In this document: positions 24,485 to 37,149 of the stretch, in pieces
How positions within the stretch are numbered: position 1 is the first letter of the stretch
How the letters are laid out: each line of letters starts with the position of its first letter
DNA from: Sebastes aleutianus
Lineage: Eukaryota; Chordata; Actinopteri; Perciformes; Sebastidae
Length of the DNA stretch: 64,000 nt
NCBI GenBank assembly: GCA_916700875.1
Contig: CAKAKS010000067.1
Coordinates: forward strand, 124,001 to 188,000
Direction of reading: 5' to 3'
Program-made: the position numbers and the translations under genes
The notes under the pieces: generated by a model
Told to the model about the DNA's origin: nothing
The model's database searches: none
The model's input: the letters and a program-made list of their open reading frames with translations, nothing else

Positions 24485-25985
24485 GTATAATCCCAGTAGA
24501 GCTGCCTCGTTGTTTAACAGTGTATCCAGAAAACTTTTCACATTAGTTGACCTGAACAATGCCATTCTGAAGTTTCCCTACAAATGGGAGAGTCTGCTCT
24601 GTCCCTTCTTGCAGATAGCCTCAGTGTTACTATTATCCAGTCTGTTGTCAAGGTGAACACCAAGGTATCTGTAGCTCTACACCACCTCCACTTTTTCCCC
24701 CAGGATGGAAATCAGATTAGTCCTGGTCCTCCTGAAGTCCACCACCATCTCTTTGGTCTTGGCCACATCATAAGAGGAGGTGGTTGTTTCTGCACCACTC
24801 CACAAAGCAGACCACAAGTTTCCTGTACTCAGTCTCCTCTCCACACCTGACCCACAACTGCAGAGTCATCTGGGAGTTTCTGCAGGTGACAGGACTCAGA
24901 GTTGTGCTGGAAGTCTGAGGTATACAGTGTGAAGAGGAAAGGTGAGAGTACAGTCCCCTGTGGTGCTCCTGTGCTGCTAATCACCCGCTCAGACACACAT
25001 CTCCTCAGTCGCGCAAACTGTTGTCTGTTTGTCAGGTAGTCAGTAATCCAGGAGGTTGTGGAGGTGTTTACCTACATCTTTTGGAGCTTCTCTTGCAGCA
25101 ACAAGGATTGTGTTAAAGGCAAGGGGTTGGAGTGTGGAGCTGTATGCATTTTCTTTTTTTAGATTTTCTTTTTTTGCCTTTATTTGAGAGAGACAGTGAT
25201 AGTTGTGAAAGGGGGAGAGAGAGAGGATGATTGCAGCAAAGGACCACGAGTCACATTCGATACCCCGGCAGCTGCAGTAAGCCCTGGAAGCTCTACCAGG
25301 TGAGCTACCAGGGCGCCCCAGCTGTATGCATTTTTAACATTTATAGCAAGTACAGCGTTTTATTGTCTCTGGTGGGGCAGTTGACAAATTCCTGAAAAGT
25401 TGGGAGTGCGTGGTTGAAATCTCCAGAAATTGCTATGAATGCATTCGGGTGTTGTGTAAGTAGTCTAGCGGTGACTGAATTGATGACGTTTCACATAGCG
25501 TCGGCATCAGCTGATGGCGGAATGTAAACAGCAACAATGATAGCACATGTGAACTCCCTCGGCAGATAATATGGATAATATAATATTATATTCCCCATGA
25601 CAAACCAGGGAAGAAATGGTTTATATTTCCTCCTCCTTGTTCTTCGTTTGGAACTGGCCCTGCATCTATGGCGTCTCCTCTTCAACTCGTCCGGGATTTG
25701 GGGTCTCGCTCTGGGCAGTAGTGTGAGCTTGAGTTGGTCGCAGAGTTAAACAATACCCCCCGCTCCCATTGGCATAGTTACCCCGACACAACAAAAGTTC
25801 AATGTGCAAGAAGTAGTAGCAGAAAAGTACTTAGCTACCCAGTATCCACGTTGACGTGATAAATCCTGAAGTATTACAGGGTTTCAGAGGAAAAAAGCAC
25901 AATAAAGCAAGAAAAAACACAAAAACACGAGACGTTAACTGGAGCTACTACAACAGGCTGCCACAAGCGTGGCGCCATCTATATT
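24485..25985 (-). mobile_element. Rex1-like LINE, internally deleted, minus strand
   Basis: Minus-strand phrases typical of the fish Rex1/CR1-like family: near 25680, RRTRRRKYKPFLPWFVMGNI (before the endonuclease), AVYIPPSADADAM, then GDFNHALPTFQEF. After a large deletion come RT-side segments (GVPQGTVLSPF-like near 24950; SYRYLGVHLDNRLD near 24660). Many stops. A SINE (25153-25319) with a 15-bp target duplication interrupts it. The left limit is approximate. Confidence 0.75.
25153..25319 (-). mobile_element. tRNA-derived SINE with 15-bp target duplication
   Basis: Read on the minus strand it starts GGGGCGCCCTGGTAGCTCAC, carrying a pol III A box (TAGCTCACCTGG). A diverged B box (GGTATCGAATGTG) follows, then a CTCTCTC-rich body and a tail of AAATAAAGGC plus A-runs. 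The 15-mer agctgtatgcatttt flanks it exactly (25138-25152 and 25320-25334). This is the common teleost tRNA-SINE type. Confidence 0.9.
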
Positions 25986-26064
25986 ATGATTGTCATTAAA
26001 TGTGTATATATTAAACAAAAGTGACAAAAAACAAATTTAAGTCTGAGAATAGGGACATAACTCA

Positions 26065-26285
26065 GATAAGCGCCACTGTGGCTCAGAGGGTGGAGCAGGT
26101 TGTCCACCAATCAGAGGCTGAGCCATCGGTGTGTGAATGAGTATTTAGCTGGAAAAAAAGTTGGCACCTTGCCATCAGAGTATGAATGTGTGTGTGAATG
26201 TGTGAATGCTGACATGTAGTGTAAAGACCTTTGAGTGGTTGGAAGACTAGAAAAGCGCTGTATAAATGCAAGTCCATTTACCATA
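26065..26285 (+). mobile_element. tRNA-derived SINE (second family), internally deleted
   Basis: Head GCGCCACTGTGGCTCAGAGG with an A-box-like TGGCTCAGAGGGTGG, followed by gagccatcggtgtgtgaat and a 3' end aaaagcgctgtataaatgc. The B-box region is missing by internal deletion. A minus-strand copy of the same family lies at 52560-52800. Confidence 0.8.
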
Positions 26286-26289
26286 AGGC

Positions 26290-26935
26290 AGTCTAGGAAC
26301 ATTGATTTCTACCTTGACACAGAGAACGTCAGGAGAGCAGCTGTGTGGCGGCTGCGTGATTCAGGCGTCGGGTATTCACACCAGCTGGGTGTCTGCTGCG
26401 TTTCTGCTGCTACAGCTGCTGCAGCTGCTGCTTTCAGCCCTTTCTTTCTACTTAGAGTTTGCCTTTTAATGGCCATTTCATTTCATTATAAATATCATAG
26501 CCGCGTCCGCTGCCTGCTTGACACCAACTGCTACCATCATTAATTAATTCCATCTGTACGAGGGACTACCAAGGCTTAGTGACAAAGTGGCAGCCTGGAG
26601 AATGAGACTTGTCGGTCACTGCCAAAGACATCAAGAACTCACAGCAAACATGCTGGTGCTGTGGGAACCAACGCACGGGCATCGGTCACAGGGACGTCCC
26701 ACACCAACATTCATGGACGTACTGAGGAGAGATGCTGGACAGTGCTGGCGAGCTAGCCAGATGTATGGTGGACTGAGATAGCTGGAAGTTCCTCTTGAAA
26801 GCCCGTCTGAGGACGACCCAATGACATCAATTCAGATAGTTGTATTATCACTCTTTTACATCCACTACTATTGGTTTTGTGTTTTTAGTCCTACTTGTAT
26901 TAGTTATTACAGCTGCTGGGCTATTATTGTGGCTG

Positions 26936-26979
<44 letters not shown>

Positions 26980-27075
26980 TCTCTCTCTCCAGCCAGCCTT
27001 GGCAGATGGCCGCCCACCCAGAGCCCGGTTCTGCTCCAGGTTTCTTCCCAGTAATCGGGGAGTTTTTTCCTTATT
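26290..27075 (+). mobile_element. L2 3' UTR copy with embedded foreign LINE C-terminus
   Basis: Matches the 3' UTR of the L2 element at 40723-46050 (its region 41460-40830 reversed): shared tgacaccaactgctaccatc, the open segment 26554-26781 (LYEGLPRLSDKV, MRLVGHCQRHQ, LWEPTHGHRSQGRP), a CT microsatellite at 26938-26990, and ggcagatggccgcccaccca. The GHC..H and RGRP phrases resemble the C-terminus of another LINE group. Homology stops near 27075. Confidence 0.8.
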
Positions 27076-28568
27076 TCAGACAGAGACGTTATAAATATAT
27101 ATATGTATATACAGTATATTAGTAATAATCGACAATTAAAACCCCGTACTATATTCATACATGGAGCTCTCCAAGTCACTGCATGTTCTACAACACTGCC
27201 CGGCACATATTTCAGAATAAAAGCCTCGTGTTAACAAATGAAGGAATTCTGTCCACAGAAAAAACACTTGAGGGCTTTTATTTCGAAATGAAAGCAGGAA
27301 GTGTTGATTTACAAATAAGTCTTTACTTTTTTCATCTCAGTAACATATTCTACAGAGAGACATCGAAACTGTAGTAATGTAGCTGATACGATGTCAATAT
27401 ACTGTCAATAAATCACTTTCTCTGTCTGTTGTTGCTGTGAGACGCGCGCGGCACAGGTAAAAAATAGGCGAGACCTCTATTCTCTAGAAGAGACGCAGCT
27501 GAGACGTGTGACGCGTCTCATGCGGGCAAGTGTGGCTGCTCTAACCTGTAAACATGGACGCCGAAATAAAAAACAACAGGTAGCGCAGCCGCCACGCGCT
27601 CCTGACGTTCCTGGTGTGTCCCGGGCCTTATCTTCCCCTAAGTCTGAGTCTCTATAATTATACAAAGCTTGATCTATTTATACCAGAGACTCCCGCTACC
27701 AGCCTGATTTGCATTTGTATAGCTCTACAGCATTCTCATTTTCACATGAAAGCCTCCCTGGACTATGGGCTGGGGGTGTCAACTGCCAAGCTTCCCAGGC
27801 TTGTAAAACTGCTGAAAATTGAAACTCCACGTCAATTCCCATCAGTTCCCGGGAGTTTTCTGTGCTGCCTGCAAATTCCCTTGAACAGTCGTTAACCTAG
27901 ACCTCCATGGCAATTTACAGTGCTGATTACTGACGAAAATCCCATTTTCATGCAGTGGACGTTGCTGACCTACTACTGCCTGTATGCGCAGGAAGCAAGC
28001 TATTATTCCAGCTGATTTGTGAGCGGCGTTATCAGCCCTACTGAACAGACGTTTTAAGACATGGTTTGCTGCTTTGAGGAGGATAATGGACATGAAACAA
28101 AGACTTTCCTTTTGTTATCTATGCTTATTTTGTTCTGCACAACTACTGTGAAGTTCACAAAGAAACTCTAAACGAACAAAGCATATAATGCTGCTCTCCA
28201 GTACGACAGGGACTTCCAGCTCGTCCCAGTGACTACTGACTCGTGACTCACAAGACTGACGATACTGACGAGTCACGTGACTAAAGACTGACATGACAAA
28301 ATAAGTCAACGTTACTTTTAGTTTTTTGGTTGCAAGTCTTGTGTTTGTTTGACCCATCCACCACCCCTTCCGCCCTCCTTATTCACACTATTAATACTAC
28401 GTCACTTGCTCTGACCGTTGAATAACACTGCAGGTGGGTTTACATAGGAGTTAGTTGGAAGCCCGCTTCATCACATACTGTTGCTAAAGGGTGCCTCCGT
28501 GTGTCGGTTTCCGATGCCGAGGGGCACTGACCAAACAGTGATAATTGGCGAGTTGGGAGTGAGAACGA
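27076..28568. other. No recognised feature
   Basis: Contains a short AT-rich run (27091-27118) and a CpG-rich patch (27436-27620) with a short direct repeat of gagacg-type words. No open frame or repeat boundary is convincing. Confidence 0.4.
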
Positions 28569-29029
28569 GTTAGGAAAAAGTCCACGTATTCAGATCGTTA
28601 CGGATGTGTGGAGTGGCAGCCTGCTATTGAGGGCACAGCAGAACTAGAATCCAAACGAGATGAATTGAAAAGTGCCTTCAAAACCAATCATCTTCAGGAG
28701 TCAGGTGTTCGAAAATTTATGACCGACACGTATCGCATCCAGCGTGCAACAATCAACAAGGAAAAGTAAGGACAGTAATGGAAGAGTGGCCCTTCCTTTT
28801 TGAAGCTGGTCACCTGTTTGATCATACATGTACCCTACTTGGCTTGCCGGTGCAAAATAAGCTGGCAGACGAACTGTCAAAAAAAGGAAAGAGTATCAAA
28901 GACTTCCTTGAGTCAAAAGGGATGACGATGGAGCAAGGTGAAGATCCAGTACAGCTGATCTCTGGCATTGCAAAATTCTTCAAGGAAAACCCAAATCATC
29001 TTTTCTACCAAAGCGAGGTAGGTTTAGTC

Positions 29030-29084
<55 letters not shown>

Positions 29085-31151
29085 CATGTAAGTCATGTGG
29101 AAGTTCTTCAGTGTGATTAAAGAAGAAATAAAGCTTACATATTGCACCTTTAAGAACAACTAACTTCATTAGACTCTTATTATATTGAAATTCACTCCCA
29201 TGATGATGCTCAGTGATCACAGTGACCGCCTCCTCTGCTGACTGCATGAAGCTAATAACTACTGTGCTTATGGTGCGTTCAAGCTCTATTTGGCGATGGT
29301 AAATTATAACGCTATCATGATGCGTTCAAATGTTATCTTGTAAAATTGATTTTTTGGCGAGAAACTTGAATAACTACAGTTGTTTGAAGGAGATACTGTC
29401 ACAGCAATATAAAATAGATAATAGAGATGGAAATGTGACCTTTTTAACTTCCTAACACTAGCTCTTAGCAGCTTCTAATATATAATTAAAACTACTAATT
29501 CAAAGATTCTTTTATTAATACAAATAAAATAATTGATTTCCTAATCATTTGAATTTTGTGTTTTTATGTAAACAACCACTATTGATGACAATAACAAAGT
29601 GAAAAGATAACATTTAGAATTTTTGATGGTTGTAATGCAGCACAACATGGAAGTGAAAGCAGCGTTCTGTTTATTTAAATGTGAATTTGCAATAAAAAAT
29701 GTTTTCCCTAAAATCTAAGAATAATCATGATAACAATCATGATCTCAATATGGATCAAAATAATCATGATTATCGTTTTGGCCACAATCGTGCAGCTCTA
29801 TAATCATTATACCTTTTTTTAATTGCTTGTAAAATTGAAACCCCAGATAATCGTCAAGATAAATCAGTGTTTCCCACAGACTTTGGAGTGTGGTGGAGGA
29901 CCTTGTTAACCAATCTTTCCCTAAAACCAAGATATTTTCGGTTCATTATGTAACTGGCGATGCATATGACACTATGGTGGGCCCCCATCAGTCTAGTTAA
30001 TTAATGAGAAACACTGGTTTCAGCCCTATTTTTGACATTTGTGGTGTTCCTTTGATGTTTTTTTTATTTTCAACAGAACTCTACTGCTGCTGGACGGAGC
30101 ATCCCAAGCACCCCCTGCATCCTTATCATGGGTTAGTAGCCTGTTGTGTCATATTAACATATTTTCTCATTTCGTGTTTGTCACTTGTTTTTAGTTTTGC
30201 TAAATTGGATAATTTGAGACATCAGTTTGATTCGAAATGGTGCTCAGGACTATGTAGATTGGTGGGGACAAAATCTTAAAAATGAATTTAAAATTTAGAG
30301 TCCGAGAAAACAAAATGTAGAGAGAAAAAATGTTGGTTTCTGAATACCTTTTTTAAAGGATTTTGTGTTTGAGTATTGAGATTTAAACAACTGTGTTTGG
30401 AGTGGTTTTCTGACGTAGACATGTAATATTTTTCTTTTTGTAATATCTTCTATGTTTAAGGTGATGGCCGATTCAAGATTTCTGTAGATCAGTCAGTGGT
30501 GAATGACCACATCAACTCCCCCGAGGTGGACCTGAGCTACACTTTCTGTTTGTTTTATGTTTTAAACATAAAACATCCAAAGGCGATGTCGCTTACCCTG
30601 GAGTTCATACAAAGGTAAGCAACACATTGTTTGTTTTGAACTCTGTTTCTCTCTCTCTTCTCATATAGTCTGATTGTATGTCAGTGCACTGCATCGAGTG
30701 AGCTGCGGTGGCAGCGCTCTCGCGTTTGAGCAAGTCTTCCAAACATCTACATTGACAACCGTGGAGTTGAGGTTGCAAAAAATGTGGCCTGTGTCCGAGC
30801 CCTAACTCTACAGTGCCTTTTTGGCAGTCAAAGTGGCGGAAAGAGTATTCAAATCCTTAAAGTAAATTAAATAATGTAATGGAAAAATTCTCAAATATAC
30901 TCCAAAAGTCTTGGAGTATTGAGTATGTATCCACCTCAACTTGGTCTGCATGTTGCTCTCTAGTTTAGTTTCATTCATTTCATTACTTGTGTAGCTAAAA
31001 AACATTAATTTCCTTCAGAGTTTTCCTGGGAATAAATCCTGAACGAGGGTCAAAGGCTGAAATGAAGGGAATGAAGCAGCTACACATTCCTCCTAGACTG
31101 CTGACATTCCTGTGTGACATTAACAACTTTGAAAATCCCTGGAAAATTTGA
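28569..31151 (+). pseudogene. Fish SAMD3-like family gene with a frameshift
   Basis: A multi-exon gene of the expanded teleost family usually labelled 'sterile alpha motif domain-containing protein 3-like'; its molecular role is unknown. First exon (about 28584-29017): DRYGCVEWQPAIEG, then RIQRATINKEK, where a one-base change meets TAA (28767); the next frame resumes with VRTVMEEWPFLFEAGHLFD and ends at GAG|GTAGGT. Exon 30077-30131 (55 nt) is bounded by TTTCAACAG and GTTAGT. Exon 30461-30614 (154 nt; GDGRFKISVDQSVV, LEFIQR) ends at GTAAGC. Last exon 31019-31151 starts after TTCCTTCAG (FLGINPERGSK, TFLCDINNFENPW) and stops at TGA. All three intron phases match. The exons downstream of 28770 are fully open, so the lesion is recent, or a sequencing error. 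The family match is from memory of conserved phrases. Confidence 0.65.
29034..29082. repeat. CA microsatellite beside a splice donor
   Basis: A (CA)n run starting about 16 bp after the GTAGGT donor of the SAMD3-like exon. Confidence 0.95.
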
Positions 31152-31194
31152 GCTTTTTTCAAAGCTCAAAATGGAATTCTTTGGGACTGAGCAT

Positions 31195-31243
<49 letters not shown>

Positions 31244-31760
31244 GCCCCGCCTCTCGCTTCACAATTGCTCTCTGATTATACTTTTTTCTTGGGTTGGTGC
31301 TTGTAAATAGTTTTTTGCCATGTATTTGAAAATGGTTTTGAATGTTGAATTTGTTGCTGTTTTAATGCAAAAAAAAGTCTTCTACAAAATAAGCTATATT
31401 TTAATGGTGCTTTTGAAGTTTAAAACTTTATTCCATTTTAATATTTTATTGTGTTGTTTGAATCTGTTTGTTGCTGTTTTAAAGCAAAAGTATTCTACAA
31501 AATGAGCATTTAATGATGCTTTCGCTGTTTAAAACCTTATTGTGGCCACCTTTTGATGCAACACCATTGTTGTTCAAGTGTATTGGTACATTGGTCATAC
31601 ATTTGTTATTGAATGTTTTATTTTGTTGTTTTATTCTATTTGTTGCTGTTTTAAAGCAATTTTACAAAACAATTGGTACATTGGTCATTGAATGTTTTAT
31701 TTTGTTGTTTTATTCTATTTGTTGCTGTTTTAAAGCAATTTTACAAACAAGCACGTTTTA
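31195..31760. repeat. CA microsatellite and 78-bp-spaced duplication
   Basis: (CA)n at about 31195-31240, then several copies of a block containing ttgttgctgttttaa (around 31350, 31470, 31640, 31718). The last two copies lie 78 bp apart with near identity, a young tandem duplication. Confidence 0.8.
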
Positions 31761-32157
31761 ACCCTCTGACACCCACAATAGACCTGTTTTTGTCTTTTTT
31801 GTTTCTTTAATGAATTCTTGTTTACAAGAGGGTAAAAATAAAAATAAACATGTTCAAATTGTGATGGATACCAGTCATTATTGTATTATATGGGATGGGA
31901 TGTAATTTTACAGAAATGTCTTCTTTAGGATTTACAGAAGTGTCCGTGAATGGTACGGAGGATATACTGTAAATTTACGGAATTTTCCGTTTTAGGATTA
32001 ACAGAAGTGTCTGTGAATGGTACGGAGGACATCCAGTAAATCAACAGAAATTTCCGTTTTACGGTTGAAGGAAATGTCCGTAAACTTAACGGAAAATGTC
32101 CTGGTAATTTTCTGCCAGGACATTATCCGTTTTTCTACGAATTTTTTTCTTAGAGTG
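31761..32157. other. DNA-transposon-like terminal sequence
   Basis: Imperfect internal repeats (gtgtccgtgaatggtacgga and a relative about 70 bp later) and a possible hairpin between tcctggtaattttctgccagga halves (about 32098-32122). The end cttagagtgtag looks like an inverted-repeat terminus of a fish DNA element. The other end was not located. Confidence 0.35.
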
Positions 32158-33193
32158 TAGCGTAACATCTATGACGACCACAGTGAGCACAGGATCACCA
32201 CAAGGGTGTGTACTGAGCTCTTTACTGTTTACGCTGCTGACGCATGACTGTTCTGCTAGTTTCAACACCAACCACATCATAAAGTTCGCCGACGATACCA
32301 CAGTTGCCGGCCTCATCACCAACAGCGATGAGTCGGCCTACAGAGAAGAGGTGGAGCAGCTGACAGCGTGGTGCAAAACACACAACCTTGCCCTCAACAC
32401 CAATAAGACCAAGGAGATGGTGGCTGACTTCAGGAGGACTGGTCACCGGCACCATCTCCCACTGACCATCAGCGGCTCTGAGTTGGAGAGGGTACACAGC
32501 ACCAAGTTCCTGGGGGTCCATCTGACAGACGAGCTGACTTCCAGTGACAACACCACAGCTGTCATCAAGAGGGCCCAACAACGCCTTTATTCTCTCCGCA
32601 GACTGAAGAAGGTGGACCTCCCAGCTATGACCATGTTCTACAGAGGCACCGTAGAGAGCATTCTCACTTACTGCAGCTCTTCCTGGTTTGGTAACAGCAC
32701 AGCAGAGGAGAAACACAAACTGAACAGGATAGTGAGATCTGCTGAAAAAATCATTGGTGCCTCGCTGCCGCGTCTGCAGGAGATCTACACCGAGCGCTGC
32801 GTGAGCAGAGCAACCGGCATCATAAAGGACTCCACTCATCCCTCACATGGCATGTTCACACTCATGCAGTCCGGGAGAAGATACAGAAGTATGAAATCAA
32901 GGACTACTCGGCTGCTAAACAGCTTCTTTCCCACAGCAATCAGACTGCTCAATCAGAGAATGTGAACTGCACTAAAGAGACTGTTCCTTAAATTATATTT
33001 TAAATTTTTAAATTAACTATTTATTCTATTCTATTTTTAGCGTACTTTAAGCTTATTTATTAGTGCTCTTAATTATTAGTTAATTACTTTATAGTTTTCA
33101 CCAATTGTTTTGCACTGAATTTCTGAGTGAAATTTGTTTTTATGTGGAGCATAAAAATGACAAATAAAGGAATCTTGAATCTTGAATCTTGAA
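32158..33193 (+). mobile_element. 5'-truncated Rex1-like LINE
   Basis: An open frame at 32171-32965 (264 codons) encodes the second half of a reverse transcriptase: SPQGCVLSSLLFTLLTHDC (motif B region), KFADDTTVAGLI (catalytic FADD), KFLGVHLTDEL, then the C-terminal SYRSSSWFG-like and GRRYRSMKSRTTRLLNSFF region, ending LNQRM-stop. The 3' end carries tandem aatcttg repeats (33170-33193), as Rex1-type elements do. The intact frame suggests a recent insertion. The endonuclease half is missing. Confidence 0.85.
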
Positions 33194-34150
33194 GAATGCC
33201 GACGTATGATGCACTGGGACAACCTACTGTGAGACAAGCTGGTATGGACAGTATTGAGGTGAACACACCAACACCTTGTTTCCAGACACTGTGGAGGCCT
33301 TGGATGCCCACAGACATAAAGTCAATGTTCTAGAGACTTGAGTAACAAACTCATAACAGGTTAAATAGGCGTAGAGCAAGAATGTGAAAAAAGAACATCG
33401 TTAACAACACACAAGAATATAACGCTCATCTTAAAGTTCTTAATGTGGTGTCATAAATTTAAACTGAGATGGCGACAAAAACACGTTATGGTGTCTTAAT
33501 ATGTAAACATGAGAAATGTGGTAACAGACTAGAGTGAAATGTTGGCCGATAAGTGAGTCTAGTTACAGTAGAGAATTCCTCCTACCGAGGTGGACATGTT
33601 TATGGACCTTGAATGGAAAGAATGGTTACCCTCACAAGATTTGGTATTGTGTATCAATTGAACAGTACTAACTTCTCCTTTGAGTTTTAACTGTGTCTAA
33701 TTGAACATGATGTGAAGGAAACCTAATTGGACAGGTAATTGCTATTAGTGTATGTAACCATGGTGATTATGCATGCAGAGACACCAGTAGTACAGTTATA
33801 GGTGTGTATGGAGTGAAGAAAAAAAACAATGTAACAACATTTTTTAAATTTTTCTTAAGTAGGGGAGGGTGTGGCACCCTGGACATTTTAGTGATAAGGA
33901 TTGTGCCCAAAATACTGAGTTGTGACCTTTGTGTTATTATTTTGGTCCCCCCACCATAATTATTTTTTATTATTTTCATTATTATTACCATCATCATTTT
34001 TTAAAGCGCTTGGTGTCACTTAAAAGACAGTAGGAAGGACAATAAACTCACCTGCTTTAGTGTCAAGTAGTTTTAAGACAATGTTCTGTGTTTGCCAATA
34101 GATGGCGGTAGTGGTTTCGGTATGTCTGGTGCTGTTATTCTACCATTGCT
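33194..34150. other. No recognised feature
   Basis: No repeat or coding signal beyond A/T-rich runs near 33820-33860 and 33960-34000. Confidence 0.4.
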
Positions 34151-35805
34151 GGAAATCAGCCCAGTACGAGCATAAGACAGTCAGGATAACAGTACAAGAA
34201 AGCTGACGTTCATCCATGACTGTTCTTTTACTGTGTTTACAGGTGAGAGAAGTGCATAAGCACCATATACAGTACTTTTTTTAGATAGATAGAGTTAATT
34301 ATCATTTATGGGGCCGTGTTCATCATTTATGTTTATGTGCGTGATAAACGTCAGGGAGTAAGGTCGCTAGCTAACGCTAACTAACGCTAGCTTGAATAGC
34401 TACTCGAGGCCCGTGGCCCGCTAGCGGAACAGTTAATCATTGTGTATTGACTTTACAAATGTATTCCCATCTAAGATGCGGTGACATTTAAAACAAATGC
34501 GTTCAGTTGTTGATATTATCAGTCTTTAATATGTTCAGAGGTTGATATAAGCAGTCTTTAATATGTTCATAGGTTGATATAAGCAGTCTTTAATATGTTC
34601 AGAGGTTGATATTATCAGTCTTTAATATGTTCAGAGGTTGATATTATCAGTCTTTAATATGTTCAGAGGTTGATATTATCAGTCTTTAATATGTTCATAG
34701 GTTGATATAAGCAGTCTTTAATATGTTCAGAGGTTGATATTATCAGTCTTTAATATGTTCAGAGGTTGATATTATCAGTCTTTAATATGTTCAGAGGTTG
34801 ATATTATCAGTCTTTAATATGTTCAGTGGTTGATATTATCAGTCTTTAATATGTTCAGTGGTTGATATTATCAGTCTTTAATATGTTCAGAGGTTGATAT
34901 TATCAGTCTTTAATATGTTCAGAGGTTGGTATTATCAGTCTTTAATATGTTCATAGGTTGATATAAGCAGTCTTTAATATGTTCAGAGGTTGATATTATC
35001 AGTCTTTAATATGTTCATAGGTTGATATTATCAGTCTTTAATATGTTCAGAGGTTGATATTATCAGTCTTTAATATGTTCAGAGGTTGAAATTATCAGTC
35101 TTTAATATGTTCAGTGGTTGATATTATCAGTCTTTAATATGTTCATAGGTTGATATTATCAGTCTTTAATATGTTCAGAGGTTGATATTATCAGTCTTTA
35201 ATATGTTCATAGGTTGATATAAGCAGTCTTTAATATGTTCAGAGGTTGATATTATCAGTCTTTAATATGTTCAGAGGTTGATATCAGTCTTTCAGAGGTT
35301 GATATTATCAGTCTTTAATATGTTCAGTGGTTGATATTATCAGTCTTTAATATGTTCATAGGTTGATATTATCAGTCTTTAATATGTTCAGTGGTTGATA
35401 TTATCAGTCTTTAATATGTTCATAGGTTGATATTATCAGTCTTTAATATGTTCAGAGGTTGATATTATCAGTCTTTAATATGTTCAGAGGTTGATATCAT
35501 CAGTCTTTAATATGTTCAGAGGTTGATATTATCAATCTTTAATATGTTCAGAGGTTGATATAAGCAGTCTTTAATATGTTCAGAGGTTGATATAAGCAGT
35601 CTTTTATAGAGTATTTGCTAATGTTATATTGTGCACTGAATTACTTTAATTTCATTACTTTATATTTAGTTAGTTATATTTAGTTACTTTTATAATTATT
35701 CTTCTGTAGCCAGAAGTCAGCTGAGTACGAGCATAAGACAGTCAGGATAGCAGTATACAAGAAAGCTGACGTTCATCCATGACTGTCCTTTTACTGTGTT
35801 TACAG
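34151..35805. repeat. 32-bp minisatellite bracketed by 90-bp direct repeats
   Basis: Core array 34508-35604: about 34 copies of a 32-bp unit (gttgatattatcagtc followed by tttaatatgttcagag), with variants tataagc and catag/cagtg. It is bracketed by a direct repeat of about 90 bp, 34151-34242 and 35711-35805, sharing gtacgagcataagacagtca and gctgacgttcatccatgact. No spacers separate the units, so it is not CRISPR-like. Confidence 0.92.
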
Positions 35806-36094
35806 TGTAATAAATGTACCTGGCACCTGGATGGAAAAAACAGTGTCTTCATTCAGTTTGTGGGTAACATTTGGTTTGGGTCAGTGTTAGAGTGTTGTTT
35901 GCCCAAATAGGTCTGCCCAAGGGTTGGGCGTAACAATGTCAAACAGGTTTATTGCATATGGTGAATAAATTAATTCTGCTGAGCGAGGCTAAACAAACAG
36001 ACTGTTTGCAGACACTATTAAATACGACTCACAAAAACCTAGGAATGGTTGAGCCTGATCACAATCTGGAGGGGAAACGATATGAGTAACACAC
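35806..36094. other. No recognised feature
   Basis: Spacer between the minisatellite block and the inverted-repeat element. Confidence 0.4.
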
Positions 36095-37149
36095 TGGCTG
36101 TATTTGAAACTGCCTACTACATACTGACAAACAGTAAGCCGTATACAGTGTAGTACATACTGCGTTCCTCAGTAGTATGCAGTATGAAACCATTATATCG
36201 ATGTATTTTGCAGTATGCTAGGCCAGGCTTTAGCCTTGGAACGAGCTCTTAAAGCACTGGACAAAAAAAAACGTACCACTACTACAATATTATCGAAAGA
36301 TGCAACTTTGCTTTGATTTTTCTTGTTGTTTATAACCAATATTTGTTTACTTTATAAGATACAGCAGCTCCACCACCCCTTAAACTATTTATTCTAACAG
36401 CTCATAGTGAAGTCAGACAAACAGGATCATCAACGAGGGGAGACGGGAAATATAAAACATTGATCCACAACATTTACTCAAACTGCTTTTTCAGTTACAG
36501 AAATGAAACAGAGGACTGATGTCCCTCCAGATATTAGAGGAATGTTAAAAAGGGTCACGTTGTCTCAGCAGGTATCTCTCTTCCCCACCAGAGGCTGCTC
36601 TTTCCCTCGCCTCTTTAATTTATGTTGTGATATTTAAATAAACTATCTGTCAACAAGGAAATAAAAGCCTCTGGTCTACAGACTGGTAGATCTAGAGAGC
36701 TCCAGCCAGCTCATAGCGGTCTGTAAGCGGGACCGCCCGGCTGGCGAGGCAGCGACCCCGGCAGGCACGGGCTTGCTCGCCAGTTTGTGGAGTTTCTAAA
36801 CTCCGAAAACTGGAGCAAATGTTTGATTCACCATCAATTTTCTTATAACTGTCAATATTAAAAATCTACACAATTGATTTCTCGCCTCAAAAATTCTCAG
36901 AAGTGGATTTAGTGATGAATAGCGAGCTGTTTTGGCCACTGTAGCCTGTTCCATTCCAACACTTTGCATACAGTAGGCGAGGTAGACTGGTCCGATGCAT
37001 AGCCTACTTGAGATTTTTTCCAAATCAGTACGACATCCGGGTACTTTTGGCATACTGTAGATTTTGCTTTTGTTTGCACACTGCATACTTACTACATTTT
37101 GGCCAAATCAGTACGTACTGCGAGTATAGTACAGTTTTGAATACAGCCA
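36095..37149. mobile_element. hAT-like MITE with TGGCTGTATT inverted ends
   Basis: The left end TGGCTGTATTTGAAACTG and the right end, reversed, TGGCTGTATTCAAAACTG are inverted repeats. Subterminal actacata and cagtatgc words recur. No transposase. A matching target duplication was not seen, so the exact class is provisional. Confidence 0.7.

Noticed and set aside
34508..35604. CRISPR-like regular repeats of 32 bp
   Set aside because: Units are head to tail with no spacers and lie in animal DNA, so it is a minisatellite.
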